A stretch of DNA of 64,000 bases, from contig NC_089442.1 in NCBI RefSeq assembly GCF_026210795.1, positions 4,492,501 to 4,556,500 on the forward strand, read 5' to 3'. Shown here piece after piece: positions 12,086-26,114 of this stretch (its first letter is position 1; every line of letters begins with the position of its first letter). The DNA comes from Rhizophagus irregularis (Eukaryota > Glomeromycota > Glomeromycetes > Glomerales > Glomeraceae). The position numbers and the translations under genes are program-made. A model generated the notes under the pieces. That model did no database searches. It was not told the origin of the DNA and saw only the letters and a list, made by a program, of their open reading frames with translations.

Positions 12086-15000
12086 TTTTGTCACATAAAA
12101 TTTGATTATATTCACACATTCTGATAATTGTAAATCTGTACCACAAAAAAAAACTCAGGTGACAAGGCTGATCCATTATCAATCATGAAATTCCCGATGA
12201 TCTATTTTTTTGAATTTTTTTATTTTTTTTTTTACGTTCTCAAAAGTATAAAATAGTAAAAACTGGTTCTAAAGTGGTTTGAAGGATTCAGAAAAGAATT
12301 AATAATGTTAGTTAATAATATTATTTTATTATTTTATAACAAAATTTAATGGAATATGAACTGTTAGACCGTTTTTTAAGGGCTTATAGTTTGTAGATTG
12401 CAAAAAGGTTTAAAGGTTTAAACAATCGAAAAATACAAGTTATTATTATTTAATAACGTTTAATAAGTATTAATTATTAATTATTATTTCTTTATTACAG
12501 GCCTTTATTGGTAAACAAAATTTAATAGAGGTGTTTTAAAACTTTTATGGAATATATTTAAATTTTTTATTTGTTTTTATAATAGCTTGATTTTTTTTTT
12601 TTTTTTGTAATTTATTAATTTATTTGAATAATTTTTAATTTATTAATATAATCACAATTATTAATATTGTTCTATTTAATAAGAAAATATTTGTTTTTTT
12701 TTTAATTGTAAAAGTTATAATAAAAAATTATTTATTTTCATCTTTTTCTTTTTCGCGATTCTTTCTTTATTGACATGTTGATCATCATGTGAAACTGGAC
12801 CAATAACCGGATTTTAACTAATTTATCCCATATTATTCAAATATGTGACAAACGCATCAAATCAGATGATACATAGTCAAGTGTTGTCACGGGACAATAT
12901 CCGGACAAGTGACACAAGAAACAATGCAAAGTGCGGACATATCCGGACATCAAAAAATGGACAACATTGCTTTTACGCGCGTTATTAAAAAAGGTATTGA
13001 GTACAGCTGATAAAGCCATTTCGCCAAAAAATAATCTTTGGCTTGAGTCATTCATAAATGTTATCAGTGAAACGGCAAAATGTTATTATATAAACTGTAT
13101 ACCCGAATTATGGCATCACTTATTAAACAAAAAAAAACATTGAAATCATCTAATTTGTTAATTTGTAATAATTCTGAAACATGGCATATTCGAACGTCTG
13201 TTACACACATAAAAATAAGGTTTTATTCGATAATGAATTTCTTCTTTCCTTTACGCCCCCTCATTATTCTTAGTTTAGCGTGTTTTTTAATCGAAAAAAA
13301 TCACTTTAAACCTTTTAACCATTTTTTTCGTGTCTATCTTTAAATTAAAATTCCTTGGGTGACAATCGGAATTAACCGAAGGAAATTATCAATAGAATTC
13401 ACTCATTGATGAGGTTATAGTTTAAAAGATGCGGATAATTAAAAAAATAGCAGACACTTATCGATTATCTTGAGATTGATATTGTCACAAATTCACATAT
13501 TAAGATGCATATGGGATAATTGTTAATATGTAAGATATCACACCACTGTATTTTAAAATATTTAACCACAAAAATTACGCGTATATATCAAATGATATCA
13601 CGCATAGTGACACTGTATTACATCCTATATATCTATGTTTGCGCTTATAATCTTGTTTAAAAATTGGATTCCAATTCTGATGATTAAGAATTTTTTTTTC
13701 GGATTCCGATTGTGTAATACTGAATCACGTGTTACCATTTTTTTTTTTTAAATATTCAGGTTAAAAAACAACGAAAGTTTTTTTAATGCATGCACAATGT
13801 ATGCGCAAATCAAACAAATTAAGAATATGTTATTTTTATTACATTGTAATAAAGTTTTTGATCTGGTCTTTTTAAAAACTTTAAAAAAAAAAAATTTTTT
13901 TCCTAAAATTCAATTATATTTTTTTTTAATTAAAGGTTTAAAAATATGATGAAAAGAAATATGAATCCGGCGAAACAAACGTGTTAGTATAACTATAATA
14001 ATAACATTATTTATTATTAATAATATTATTATAATTATTTCCTTGAAATATATAGGTAAAAATAAAGGACGTTCCAATATAATTTATTTGTTTGGAGTCG
14101 GAATTTTTCGGTGTCCAAGCATATTTATTTGGTTTCTTTTCTCTCCCCCCCTTCTGAGAAAACCTAAACAAATAATCAAGGTTGAGATTTTAAGTTTGAA
14201 CAAGATTTGATTCAAGACTTATTTTCATTTTCCCGATGTGTGGCGGGTACCTTAATAATTTCATTTTCTGGATACTTTATTATTATTATTTATCATTATT
14301 ATTAAAATATCAGAGAATAAAAAAAAAAGAATAAAATATAAACATTTGATATCATGAGAATAAAAAAACCTTTTTGTAACGTATGATTATCCCCACGGGA
14401 TAAATGTAAATAATAAATAACATGTAATCGTTTCACTTATTTATAAAAATTCTTGTTTTAGAGGTGGGTTGACGCCTTTATTCCATGAATAAAATTCAAA
14501 GATAAATTATGGTAAAAAAAAAAATTTTTTTTTTATTTAAACAAATTCACATTAGTTTATTTATATTTAGAAAAAATATTGTTTGACAAAATAATTTACA
14601 TTAATTGGTTCTCAATTCCTTTTGAAAACAAGTAATAAAGGTTTTGTGTGATTAATTTTTCGCATTTATCAAGATTAAATTAACAGACAAGTCGATCCGA
14701 ATATAAACAATGAACAATATAAAAAAAAAACCAGGCAAAGAAACAATAATCAACCAGTAATCGGCGTAAATAACAATAATAATAAATAAATAAAAAAAAA
14801 ATATGGACAATTATTCTTTTTTAATATTTAAAGGATATGACGAGCAAAGAAAATTTTTTTTCTCTATCACAATATCTTGATGGTCTTTTTCTACATTTTC
14901 TCGTCATATATTCACTCTTTTAAAAATTTCTTCACGCTCAAATGTATGAATTTACGTAATTTATATAAAAATCGAGTAATTTTTTTATCAAATATTCTTT

Positions 15001-16286
15001 ATTGTAAATTTAATGCGGTTTTGAAATTTTATTATTTTTATTTTAATTTTTTGAAATATTAATTAATTAATTATTAATAACTTTATTTCTTTTCTATATT
15101 TTAGAACTATTTGCTAAAAAGCAAAAAAATTTAAAAAAAAATCCATTATAAAAAATGGACATGATTATTATTTACTAATGTGAAGAATACTTATGATGGG
15201 AAGGTATATTTAGATCATTGGGAAACACAATCGACTAATCTAAATTTATTGCGGGGAAAATTTAATTATTTTTTTTATTTTATATTATTCGAAAAAAAAA
15301 ACGCCTTTTATTTTTTACATTATTATTTTGAAAAGCCAAACTTATTTCTTTTTCTTTCCTTTTGATAAATCGAAATCATTAAAAAAATTTTTAAGGGAAA
15401 CGCATTAAATGCATTAAATTAATAATATATGATAAATATGTATGATATAATTATAGGATTTATATGATTCATTAAATTAAGAAATTTAAGTACCAACTCG
15501 TGAAACTTGTGAATTACTGGAAATGTATTTCATTTTTTTGATCATATCTTAAATCTTTGTATCATACAATAATTTTTTTGGTAACTTGATATAGGACGAT
15601 ACATAATCATACTTAAGGAAATTAATTATATTCTATAATTACATCATAATACCTCTTCACGTGAGTACAAAAATATCCGTGTTTTTCGTTTTCATCCCTG
15701 TTTTAATATTTCGCGCGACATTTTTACATATACATCACGTGACTATTAAAAATTGATTCTTTGTTTTATTTTTGATACCGTAAAAAAAAAAACTCTCATG
15801 TAACATAATTTAACCATACGCAGTATATTCTAGAATCTTTTTTTTTTTTTTTCGGGTAAATTAATCCTCCCTTGAACATAAATATTATTATTCGGGTATT
15901 ACAAAAAGTACAGAAGAGCACGTGAACGATTTAGTCATATCAACCCGCCCTGATTTTGATACAAAAATAGAAAGTTTGTTTGTCGATTTATTTTATTTTT
16001 AGAAATATATCAATTTTACTAATCAATTTACTAATAAGTTTCCATAAATAAACAATAGAACAAAGAACAAAATTGGTAATGGTAAAGATAAACAATAGTT
16101 GATAGCCACAATATCCACAATATGATGGCAAAAAAAAAAATGTGATTTATTAACTAAGGCTTTGAAATTTTTTTTTTCCAATTTTTTTTCCAATTTTTTT
16201 TTTGTCCTCTAAAAAAAAAAGGTTATCTATTATATTTATTGGAAATAAAAAAAAATTAGACATAAAATAATATAATAAATAATAGA
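12086..16286. other. Intergenic, nothing recognised
   Basis: Very AT-rich with long A/T homopolymers. Overlapping open frames at 12837-13343 on both strands have no domain and no splice context that would make one preferable. No RNA gene or clear TIR was identified. Confidence 0.35.
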
Positions 16287-16770
16287 ATGACTCTATTTAA
16301 GTCCACGACAAGGGTTAAACCCTCTAATACTGAAGTTAATGAAAAGAAAGATGAAAAAAATTACAATTCATCTATAATTCCAACGGATGATGATAATTGT
16401 ACTATCACGATAATAGTACCTCCTACTGCTCGTCCGGTAAATTCACGTTATTCAATGCAATATTTAAAACAATTTCAACATGAACAACAATCTCAACAAC
16501 TTTATACTGAAGATTATTCACCAGGAAGATTGAGTTCACCTAAACAAACATTAGTAGAAGTCCCAAAATATTCTTGGAAAAATATTCTCATTATTACTCT
16601 AATTTCTTTGATTTTAATGATTACTGTTGGTAAATATTTTTTATAATTTATTATTTAAAAAATCATTTATTTAAAAATTTTTTTTTTAAAAAAAAAATAA
16701 TTTACATATTTTTTTAATATAATAATAATTTGTAGGCATATTATCATATTACGTTGCGAGCAATGTATAA
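16287..16770 (+). CDS. Small tail-anchored-type membrane protein, two exons
   Basis: Exon 1 (16287-16629) encodes 114 residues: a charged and polar N-terminal half with a DDD acidic spot and an IIVPPTARP segment, a Q-rich middle (about residues 64-72), then a hydrophobic helix starting near residue 97 (NILIITLISLILMITVG). Read without splicing the frame ends at KYFL*. However, a GTAAAT donor at 16630 and a TTGTAG acceptor ending at 16735 join in phase to a 35-nt exon that extends the helix with ILSYYVASNV and a stop at 16770, giving 125 residues. One C-terminal membrane helix and no signal peptide suggests a tail-anchored or type II protein. No family is recognised. Confidence 0.55.
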
Positions 16771-17200
16771 ACTAAATTCTCACGGAAAAAAACCCTTAGT
16801 TTCACCACCTTATTCTTGGATTTTTGTGTTTCATAATTTAACTAAATTTTTTAGAAATTGGCGTTAATGTACATGACATGACGCATTTTGTATTTATAAC
16901 CTTAATTAAAACTAAATTTAGTATATATTAAAAATGATATCTTAATAAATAAACAAAAATAAAAATAAGGTGCGCTTGATGCTATCATAAGTACTCCTTA
17001 TTTGTAAATGATATGCCTAAATTTAGGATATGTATATATATATATAATATCCTGTATATATATATAATAACTAGTATATATTTTGTTAAAATTAAAAGTA
17101 TCGGTTTATTTTCTTTTAATATAACGATAACCGGATCGTGAGCGGGAATTTTCTATATTAAGGAGAACTACAATATGAACATATATATAACATATATAGA

Positions 17201-17392
17201 TTATTTTAATAAACAATTGTTATTGTAATCAAGCGTTCTTCGATTAATAATATATTTACGATAAATCCTTTGATTAACGTAATTATGTAATCGGGCTGGG
17301 ATACGATTATTATTATGAATATATTTGCCTAAATTCAAAGAATAAGTAATAAAGCCAACAACGATTGTATAACCAATGAAAATCCTGCTCAT
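17201..17392 (-). CDS. Small protein with N-terminal membrane helix
   Basis: 63 residues starting MSRIFIGYTIVVGFITYSLN, one hydrophobic segment at about residues 4-19, followed by a basic, Asn-rich tail with RIPARLHNYVNQRIYRKY. A short N-terminal helix with a basic tail is common among small mitochondrial inner-membrane assembly proteins of fungi, but no family signature is visible and that idea is inference. It converges on the gene at 16287-16770. The length is near the background ORF limit, so it could be spurious. Confidence 0.4.
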   Translation of the reverse strand: MSRIFIGYTIVVGFITYSLNLGKYIHNNNRIPARLHNYVNQRIYRKYIINRRTLDYNNNCLLK

Positions 17393-18854
17393 TTTTCAAT
17401 CGGTTTATCTTATCCGATTTAAAAAATTTTAACTAACCGAATTGACATCACTAATTACACATTATTATTTCTTGCGTGACCTTCAATGAAAAGGTTCTTA
17501 CAAAAAAATTATATATATAGAAATAATTGATATCTTGTTAATATCAAGGAAAGCCTAATGGTCATCCTAAATCATTGACAACGACACAGGATGATGATCA
17601 CGGTTCCCGCGAGAATCCAATTTATATATATAAGTATATATGTATGAATATTTATGGAATTATCAAAAAAAATTTTGCTGATTTCAGCGATAAGGAAGAA
17701 ATGAGGTAATTCAATTAAACTATAAATGTTATAAGACTCTTTATTCAATAATCCACAATTTTTTTTAAAAAAAAATCAACATTTGAGAATATCATGGATT
17801 TAAGTCATTTTTGTCATATCTTTAATCGTAAAATCTAAAAATTTTTCTTTAAATTTAAATTAATAAAGCTTGAACATTCGCGTAAACTTTTATCCATCTA
17901 ATCAGTCGCTGGCTACAAATTGTATATTAATAACGAAATAATCAATAAACGCGTGGACGAACACATTTATAGATCCTGAAACACATTACGCAAGATTATA
18001 CGCGTAATAGACGATTACTTAACGTCACTTTTCAAGTGTATAATACTTTTTGAGGCGTATAATGGATGACAAACATTTGTAAAAACAGGAAAAAAAGGGT
18101 GTGACAAGGTGTGAATAGTGCTGAGTATGATATCATCTTGACGCACTGATTTTATTTATTTGCTCCTGAAATGTCGCATAATTTTGCATCCATGTCATTA
18201 AACTAAAATCGGGCATAATTATGCTATCCAGATAAAAATAAATTTAGAAACTGTGAATTAAGTGCAAATCATATGTAATTGCATTTTTGCATTTTGATTG
18301 ATTTTGCCGATCGAATAGAAAAAAAGAATTTTTTGTCGGCATCCCACTAACGAATTCTTATATTTATCATGTATACTTTTCGTGATTATATGAAAGATAT
18401 TTGTTGCACCCTCTTTTACGGGACTTTTAAAATCCTATTTGTCACATCACATTTTATGCCACCTACAATAAATTCCATAATGCTATAACTCCGGCAATAA
18501 GTCATGTGAAATTGTCGGTAAAACCTTGTAATGTAAGTAAAGCTGCAATATAAACATAATATATATTGGCTTTAACTTTTTTAAATATTATATCTGATTA
18601 TTCCAATTTTTATTATATTTGTTTAAGGATTTACCAGAATTCACCCTGGAAGTTTTTAATACAACTTTTATATAAATATGTAAACATTATATCCATTATA
18701 AAAATTCTTTATATATAATAAAATTTTTAAACTAGAATTTCTTTTTCAAATATATTATAATATTTATAAATATTTTATTAAATATTTTTAAAAGTAATTT
18801 TTATTATACTACTGCAGAATATAAAATTACTGTATTCCAATTTTACTTGTAATA
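17393..18854. other. Intergenic, nothing recognised
   Basis: AT-rich DNA with a TA-rich tract near 17630. The first few hundred bases are the presumed promoter side of the small minus-strand gene at 17201-17392; no clear TATA element can be singled out among the AT-rich words. Confidence 0.35.
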
Positions 18855-19021
18855 CAAGTGAAATTCGATATACTGGAACCTTGATATAACGGAATATAAG
18901 TAAAGTCTTGATATATCGGAATTGGGTCTGGAACGGATTATCATAATCTATAATTAATTTACCTTCGATATAATGACTACTAATGGAACGGATGGTTTCC
19001 ATTATATCGAATTTCACTGTG
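18855..19021. mobile_element. 167-bp MITE, GAAATTCGATATA ends
   Basis: The left end CAAGTGAAATTCGATATA pairs with the inverse of the right end TATATCGAATTTCACTGTG; TA flanks both sides. It is the intact reference for the split copy at 7597-8071. Confidence 0.6.
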
Positions 19022-19378
19022 TATTTATATTGCCAAAAGTCACTTGATTGGAATGCCATTTTACCAATATCTATTTTATTTACTAAAGAAATATTTATTA
19101 AATACCAAAGGGATATTTGCCAAAATTTTTATTTTTATTTTTTTATTTTTATTTTTATTTAATTTATTGTTTATTTTAATTTATTATTTGTATAAATTCA
19201 TTCAATATATATATATTTTTTTTATTATACTCAAAGGGAGTAGTACTCCTTATTTAAAGGGAAAATTATTCATTCAATATTCTAAAATGTTAAAAATTAT
19301 ATTTTTTACTTAAATAATAAATAAACTTAATTTAAATATAAATGTATATATTTATTCTTAATAGATTTTTACTTCAAA

Positions 19379-19492
19379 TCACCGGGGTGATCATCACCGT
19401 TGGCCAGAATTATCAATTTTTACCGGCACTATGTTTTTTTAATGCTGGTCGATCATCATAATTTCAGTCACCGGTGATCATCACCCCGGTGA
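19379..19492. mobile_element. 114-bp GC-rich foldback element
   Basis: TCACCGGGGTGATCATCACC opens the element and GGTGATCATCACCCCGGTGA closes it, a near-perfect inverted repeat of about 21 bp around a 70-bp centre. Its base composition stands out against the AT-rich surroundings. Confidence 0.65.
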
Positions 19493-19839
19493 TAGCTAGA
19501 AAAATTCTAAAAAAATTAATTATTGGTATAATGGTATTTTGTTAAAATACAAATACTTCTTTGGTAAAATGTATTTTGAAAACATAATAGTCTTTTATTC
19601 AATAATTTTCAGTTGTATAAATTTTACAAATAAATTTGATAAAGATTATATTATAATTTAATATTATTTATAGAAAATTTCATAAAGTATTCAAAATATG
19701 GATTTTTAAAAAAGTAAATTTTATGCTGATTATTTAATATTAAATAAATTAAAAAAAAAACCTGATTTATTAAATAAGTCAAAATTAATATTCAAACTAA
19801 CTTTAATACTTTAAATAATAAATCTTTTTTAAAATTATA

Positions 19840-20130
19840 CAGTCAACTCTCTATAAATACACCCCCCTTGGAACCAGGTATAAGAGTGCATTTAAAGAGG
19901 GTGTGCATTTATAGAATACATATAAATCTATATGATATTAATCTAAAATTAAGGTAATACAAAAATTTTATAAGTAAACTATATAAAATTTTTTTATAAA
20001 GGATGCATTTACAGAATATATATATATATAAACCGTGCATTTAGCATTAAGGCCCAAGTTGGGACTAGATAAAAGGTGCATTTATAGAGGGTGTGTATTT
20101 ATAGAGGGTGCATTTATAGAGAGTTGACTG
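19840..20130. mobile_element. 291-bp TA-target MITE, copy 1
   Basis: Ends are CAGTCAACTCTCTATAAA and its inverse, flanked by TA (19838-19839 and 20131-20132). Internal repeats of GCATTTATAGAGGG/GTGCATTTA are frequent. A copy of identical length lies in reverse orientation at 50163-50453, including the shared core GGCCCAAGTTGGGACTAG. Confidence 0.8.
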
Positions 20131-22123
20131 TATATATTTATTAAAAATTTTTTTACATGATTTTTTTTATAAAGTTATATGATAAGAGTTTTGCTAACTT
20201 GCTTCCTAATCAAATAACCTGGGTTAAATCACCGTTAAATCATCCCTTTAAAATTTATATTTTACATCAATATTTTTTTTTTATAAAAAAAAATTATTTG
20301 TGTTATTATTCATTTCACTTTATATAGATTTTATTAATTTGAATATTATAAGTACTAATAACCAATTTTTCTTATATTTTTGACAATTAAGGATGCTTGC
20401 CAAAACTATTTTTTCAAAATTTTAGTTTGGTCAAAATTCAATCTGAAACTATTTTTTATAATAAACTTAATTGTCAAAACTGTTTTTATACTTTTCTGAA
20501 ACTAATTATAATTTAGAAAAGTTTTAGATTTACCAATTTTTTCATTAAAAATAAAGTTTTTAAGTTTCGGATTTTTGAATTTTATCGTTAAATGAGTTTC
20601 AGGCAGCAACATTATTAACAATATCTCTTATTTTTTATTGTAATTATAATTTACATTTTTTTAAAAAATTTGAGCAAAATTATATAATTATATAAAATTT
20701 AATAGTATGTTAAATTAGTTTTATGTATATAATAAATCATAAATATTATAAAAAAAATTTTATTATAAGGAATATGCATATTTTCCCTATCATGTGATTT
20801 TATGATTATATAATTTTAATATATAAAATTTTTTTTTTATTATTTACCCTTATAGAGATCGATATTTAATTATAGTAAAAAGTTTATGTAATCATAAACA
20901 TTAACCTCTAAAATACCCCACTTGACCAGCAAATGTTCCTGATGAACTATTAATATATAAAATAAATATTTAATATTATATATTTATATTATAATATCTT
21001 ACTTATTATATATTTTAAAGTTACAATAAATCTTACGATTTCAAATTTAATGCAGATTTAGAAAATAAAACTAAAATAAAATTAATCAGCAATTAATATT
21101 TCTAGTAGCTAAAAGAAGCTGAACTCAAATTACTACTGTAATTTAAGTCTTTTTATTTTATTATTTTATTTATAGTATATTTTTAAACATTTTTCTTATT
21201 CTCAATATATACTTCTTTATTTTTTTTGTAACAATTTCATAAATTGTAATATCATGATTGCATATAGATATTGTTTTTTATTTTTTTCTCTTCTTGCATT
21301 TGAAGTTTTTTCTTAAATATTATTATTTGTATTGCTTGAATAGTTTTTAATAGCTAATAAATACCTTTTATTAGCAGGTTTTTCCTTTTTTTTTTATATT
21401 AGTAGATTTGCAATATTAACAGTTTCAGCTTCATTAAATATGTTATTATATTAATTGATTGCAGTTACATCTAAAATATTTGTTTGTGCTTTAATAAAAT
21501 ATTGTAAAAACTTTTCAAATACTTAACATAATTGCTAAGTTTAAAGTTTTTTTACAAAGCCCAAGACTATGCTTATATTATTCATTTTTTGAATTCAAAT
21601 ATTTAACAGAATTATTATAAATATCATTTATATGAATAAAATTTATTATCAAAAAAAGTTTCGTTTCTTGTTTTTCATTTTGAATAAGTTGAATGTGCAA
21701 AAACATATTTTTACTACTATAAAGTCTTCTTCAAAATACCAATAGGAAGGAACTAGTTTAATATTAAACTGAACTATTTTTAATTGCAACATTACTACAA
21801 AAAATATCTATATATGAACTTAACATAAATTAAATAAAGGTATATACAATAATAAGTGTCATTATCAAGTAATACAATAAATTGTAACCATTTTATTATA
21901 TTTTAAATATACTTGACTTTCTAAATTTCCTTTATGATACTATACAAACAATCTTCAAAAATCATATTAAATAAAATTTGTAGCTTTTATAATCATTTCT
22001 AAAAATCCTATATTATATTGATTAAATTTTCAAAAATTAAATATTATTATATTTATTAAAATAATAAATGTAATATATAGTTATATGTATGTAAATTATT
22101 ATCTTTATTATCATATTGCTATA

Positions 22124-23294
22124 GTGCATACAACTAAAGTTGCTGGGCGAAACTAAGTAGTTTAGACAATTGTTGAAATCGAAACTAGTTGAAACATTTT
22201 ATTAAAAAATTAAAATTGTGAAACTGCGAAACTGACGAAACTGATAAAACTGTAAAAGGTTTAGACATATTTTTACATAGTAATTAATAAAGTTTACCAT
22301 TTATTATAATAAATTATATAATTTAATATAAATTTAACCAGTTTTGCAATTATACAATTTAATATACATTATATTAATTATTTAAATCATTATATATATT
22401 AAAATATATAGTAAGTTTAATTAATAACCAGTTTTATAATTTACTTTTTATATATTATTATTAGTACAGTCAGATCTCTATATAGTTATTTAATCAGTTC
22501 TATAAAAATTGGTAACTATATAGAGGCTTTTACTATAATGTAATTATATAAAGGTTTTTTTATATAATAAGTATATAAATTGTAGTTTCCCAAAGGTGTG
22601 ATTATAAGGAGAAATTTTTATGATGTAACTATATGAAATGTTACTATATGGAAGTCTAACTATATTTATTAATAATTATATAATATTTATTTATAAAAAA
22701 TTTATTTAAATATATATAATAATGTATTAATAATTATTTATTTTAAATTTTATTAATTAAAAAGTTTAGACATAGTTTAAACATTTAGCTATTGTCGAAA
22801 CCTTTGTTATAGTTTAAACTATTACTAATTAAAGTTTAGACTTTTATCAAAAGTTAAAATGAGTTTAGCCAAGCAACCTTACATACAACCTAATTCCAAC
22901 AAAAAAATTTTTAAGTGGCCAAATTTTTTATATTATATAATACTTAACCCCGTAATTTTATTGGTCAGATTTATTTAATTTAAGTTATAATTTTTAATTC
23001 TAGCCAGATTTACATAGTTAATAATTAAATAAAAGTAATTTTGGCCAGATTTACATGTAATTCTGGTTATAATAAAATGGCCAAATATTTAATTTAATAG
23101 TAAAATATTTCAACTTTGAATTGCTATTACTTTCTTAAAAAATACTTTATAGGAAATTTAAAAACATAGTTTTATTAAGTTTAATTTGGTTTATCATTGT
23201 ATGTTTATACTTTATGTTTATCTTTTTTTTTGAATGAATAGTAGTGATTTAAATTTCATCAAATTTAATTGCTGGGACTAAGTTGTATGCACTG
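22124..23294. mobile_element. 1.17-kb TIR element nested in the 3.3-kb element
   Basis: GTGCATACAACTAAAGTTGC at the left and the inverse of a sequence ending AAGTTGTATGCACTG at the right, flanked by TA at 22122-22123 and 23295-23296. No coding frame. A further MITE (22467-22660) is inside it, and TGGCCA-bounded sequence at about 22916-23086 may be another. Confidence 0.6.
22467..22660. mobile_element. MITE, CAGTCAGATCTCTATATAGT end
   Basis: The left end CAGTCAGATCTCTATATAGT resembles the inverse of the right end (ACTATATGGAAGTCTAAC), flanked by TA. Internal words CTATATAGA and ACTATATGAA repeat. This is the innermost layer of the nest. Confidence 0.5.
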
Positions 23295-24366
23295 TAGTGT
23301 CTTTAATTTAAATTCTATATAAAAGTGATTCAATTATTTGTTTTTGTTATAAAGCTAATAAATTTGAAATACAATATTTTTTGCAATTTCATTAATAGAT
23401 TTAAAAATAGTATTAGAAATTAGTGGCATTTCTGTAGTTAGTGTTGCTGTCTGAAACTCATTTAATGATAAAATTTAAACATCTAAAACTCAAATATTTT
23501 ATTTTTAATGAAAAAATTGGTCTAAAACTTTTTTAAATTATAATTAGTTTTGAAAAAATATAAAACAGTTTTGGCAATTAAGTTTATTATAAAAAATAGT
23601 TTCAGATTGAATTTTAATTAAACTAAAATTTTAAAAAAATAGTTTTGGCAAGCATTCTTATATACTATCAGTATATTTTTATGCCACAGATCCTTAGAGA
23701 ATTCTTATTTTGAATCTTTGATTTTAAAATTTTATAGATTTATGTTATAAAATAATAATAATAATTCATATTTTTGATTTATTTATTCTATTTACTTTTA
23801 TTCTAATATTTATTTTGTATATATTTATTATTAATATATTATAAAGTTATTTATTAATAAATATATTTTAAAAATTTAATATGAAGTATAACTTTTTAAA
23901 ACTATTACGTTATAAAATTAGTGATCGTTAATTACTATACTACCTAAAATGATAATAATTTATTTAAAAAATTATCCATAAAACTGTAATATAATTTATA
24001 TAAAACAATTCTCATTTAAGTTTATCAATCATATGTTAAAATTAAAGATAAAGTTCAAAGCACAATGTATAATAACATAATAAATTTTTTTTATTTTATA
24101 CAAGAATAACAAACTGTTTAATTATTACAAACTTAATTATTACAAACTATTATTCTCTATCTGACTGAATTTCACAAATATCTTTTAAATACTATTAATA
24201 TTGTATAAATTGATTTTAATAACTAATAATTATATAATTAGTATAATTAGATTTTAAATTTTAAATTTTATAATAAATTACAATAAATATATTAAAATAA
24301 ATTATTTTACATATTTTTATAATATGTTTATTATTGAAATATACAAAAAAAAAATTTTTCTGTTTA

Positions 24367-24432
24367 TAGTCATATCTCTTTATTTATAATCACAGAAAAT
24401 GTTTTAAATATGTGACTATAGAAAAAGTTGAC
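24367..24432. mobile_element. Very short TA-flanked foldback (about 66 bp)
   Basis: TAGTCATATCTCTTTATTTA on the left and AAAAAGTTGACTG on the right are loosely inverted and belong to the CAGTCAACT end type seen in the larger MITEs. It may be a deletion derivative. Confidence 0.35.
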
Positions 24433-24899
24433 TGTATTTGTAATATTATAAATTATTTGTGAGTTTGCAGATTATTTGTGGGTTTATGAATTATTTGTGA
24501 ATTTGCAGATTACTAAGCATAAATGATTTCCAAAATCTGCAATATTATGGGTTTTAAAAATCAATTGAGGATTCATGATCTTTAACTATAAGTTTATAGC
24601 ATATCCAAAAAGAACTTTTATAAAAATAGTTCTTTAGCAAAAATTGGATTTACAAAATAGATGAAATATATATAGAAGGAATCAATAGTACATAGACTCC
24701 TAAAAAACCCATATCTGACCCTAAGGCCTTAAAAAAATTCTTGGTAAAAATATAATTCAGTTAAAAAGACTTTACTACTTGTTTTACCTAAATCTGACCA
24801 CTTAAAAATAAATCTATATTTGTCATTAAGGAAAAATCTGTTTTTAATCAAATCAAAAAGACCTTATGAATCAAATTTTAAATTACTTTCAAGTTCTTG

Positions 24900-25110
24900 A
24901 TAAGTCAAATCATGAGAAAAGCAAAAAAAGGAAGAACTACCTGCTGAGAAACCTGCATCTTCTGCTACTGAAGAACTTGCATAAGTTAGTACTAAGAAAA
25001 AGTTTGTACTTGCTGAGAAATCCATATCTATAGCAGATGATATCTACAACTTAGTTCTTAGAAAATATGCTATAAACTTAATTGCCAAAACTGTTTTTAT
25101 ACTTTTTTAA
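24900..25110 (+). pseudogene. Degenerate coding remnant, unknown family
   Basis: The plus strand reads KKEELPAEKPASSATEELA, one TAA stop, then VSTKKKFVLAEKSISIADD and continues into the repeat arm at 25067. The amino-acid usage looks like a real protein rather than random AT-rich DNA, but no domain is recognised. It ends where the TIR arm begins. Confidence 0.3.
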
Positions 25111-25215
25111 AACTAATTATAATTTAAAAAAGTTTCAGATTTACCAATTTTTTTATTAAAAATAAGTTTTTGAGTTTCAGATTTTTGAATTTTATCGTTA
25201 AATAAGTTTCAAGCA
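25067..25215. repeat. Solo arm of the AGGATGCTTGCC TIR family
   Basis: Matches the inner part of the arm at 20390-20612 in the same orientation (for example TTAATTGCCAAAACTGTTTT and TTTATCGTTAAATAAGTTTC). The outer end is missing and no partner arm is close by. Confidence 0.55.
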
Positions 25216-25464
25216 GTAATATTATATAATAGTATTAATTAAAATAATATAATGTACTATTAAAACTTTATTAATAAATTATTAGCTATTACTTATTATC
25301 TATTGATTATATATTTAATCTAATTATATTAAGAGAAAATACAAAGTTTCATAACTTTTAGTTATAATATTTACCATCTAACCTAAATTTAAAGTATATA
25401 ATGAAGTTTTATAACTAAAGTTACGAAACTTAGTAATTAGTATCATTCAATTCCAATTTTAAAA

Positions 25465-25790
25465 GTTCTGATACGATGTTTATAAAAAAAAAAGAAATAT
25501 TAAAAAACATTTTAGACAAATAATACCAAAAAATAGAAGTTTCACAAATATATAAAACTTACTATTTTCAGGACTAGTAAGTTAGGTTTTACAAAGAAAC
25601 TTACTGTTTTCAACTTCTAGTTCAAATTGAAATCTCAAATCTCCAGAGAATCTATACAAAAAATAAAATAAAAAGAAACGTTAAAAATATTTTTAATAAT
25701 AAAAAAATAAAAACAAAAACGAAAGCTTTACAAAATTTTGCAAAACTTACCATTTCTATAATCTGAAACTCCAAAGTTCTACAAATAAAA
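25465..25790 (-). other. Remnant micro-exon block (same type as 59078-61466)
   Basis: On the minus strand, short segments are bounded by T-rich...AG and GTAAGT: a 28-nt segment near 25750-25777 (AACTTTGGAGTTTCAGATTA...), a 48-nt segment near 25610-25657 that reads FSGDLRFQFELEVEN in one frame, and a very short one near 25570. Intervening sequence contains AACGTTAAAA-like words as in the larger array. The boundaries look like real splice sites, but transcription is unproven. Confidence 0.35.
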
Positions 25791-26114
25791 GAAAAGGGAA
25801 TATTAACTAATAAAGATCCTAGGCAAAACTGAAATATTTAGTCGTTTAACTAAACTGAAATAGTTTAGACATTTAAAATTAAAAGACAAAATGCTAAAAT
25901 TTAATATTCCATAGTATTTTCATGAATTTTTTATAGATTTCTATGGATTTTTAATTATAATAATTACTTATAAAAAAAAATAATAAATTTATATTAAAAT
26001 ATAATATTTTTTAAAGGAATTTATAAAACTATTATATATATAATATAATTTTATATATTTTTATAATAAAACTATAATTTTATATAATTAAAAATAATAG
26101 GAAAAAATCAGCTT

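Larger units (their letters stand above)
20390..23658. mobile_element. 3.3-kb TIR element, decayed or non-autonomous
   Basis: About 220-bp inverted arms: 20390-20612 beginning AGGATGCTTGCCAAAACT and about 23440-23658 ending with the inverse. TA flanks both ends. The interior has no long ORF, so the element is non-autonomous or has lost its transposase. It has been entered by at least one further TIR element (22124-23294). Further arms of the same family lie at 25067-25215 and 52911-53130. Confidence 0.7.

Noticed and set aside
12837-13343. Overlapping frames on both strands
   Set aside because: No motif, no splice or promoter support; similar lengths expected by chance.
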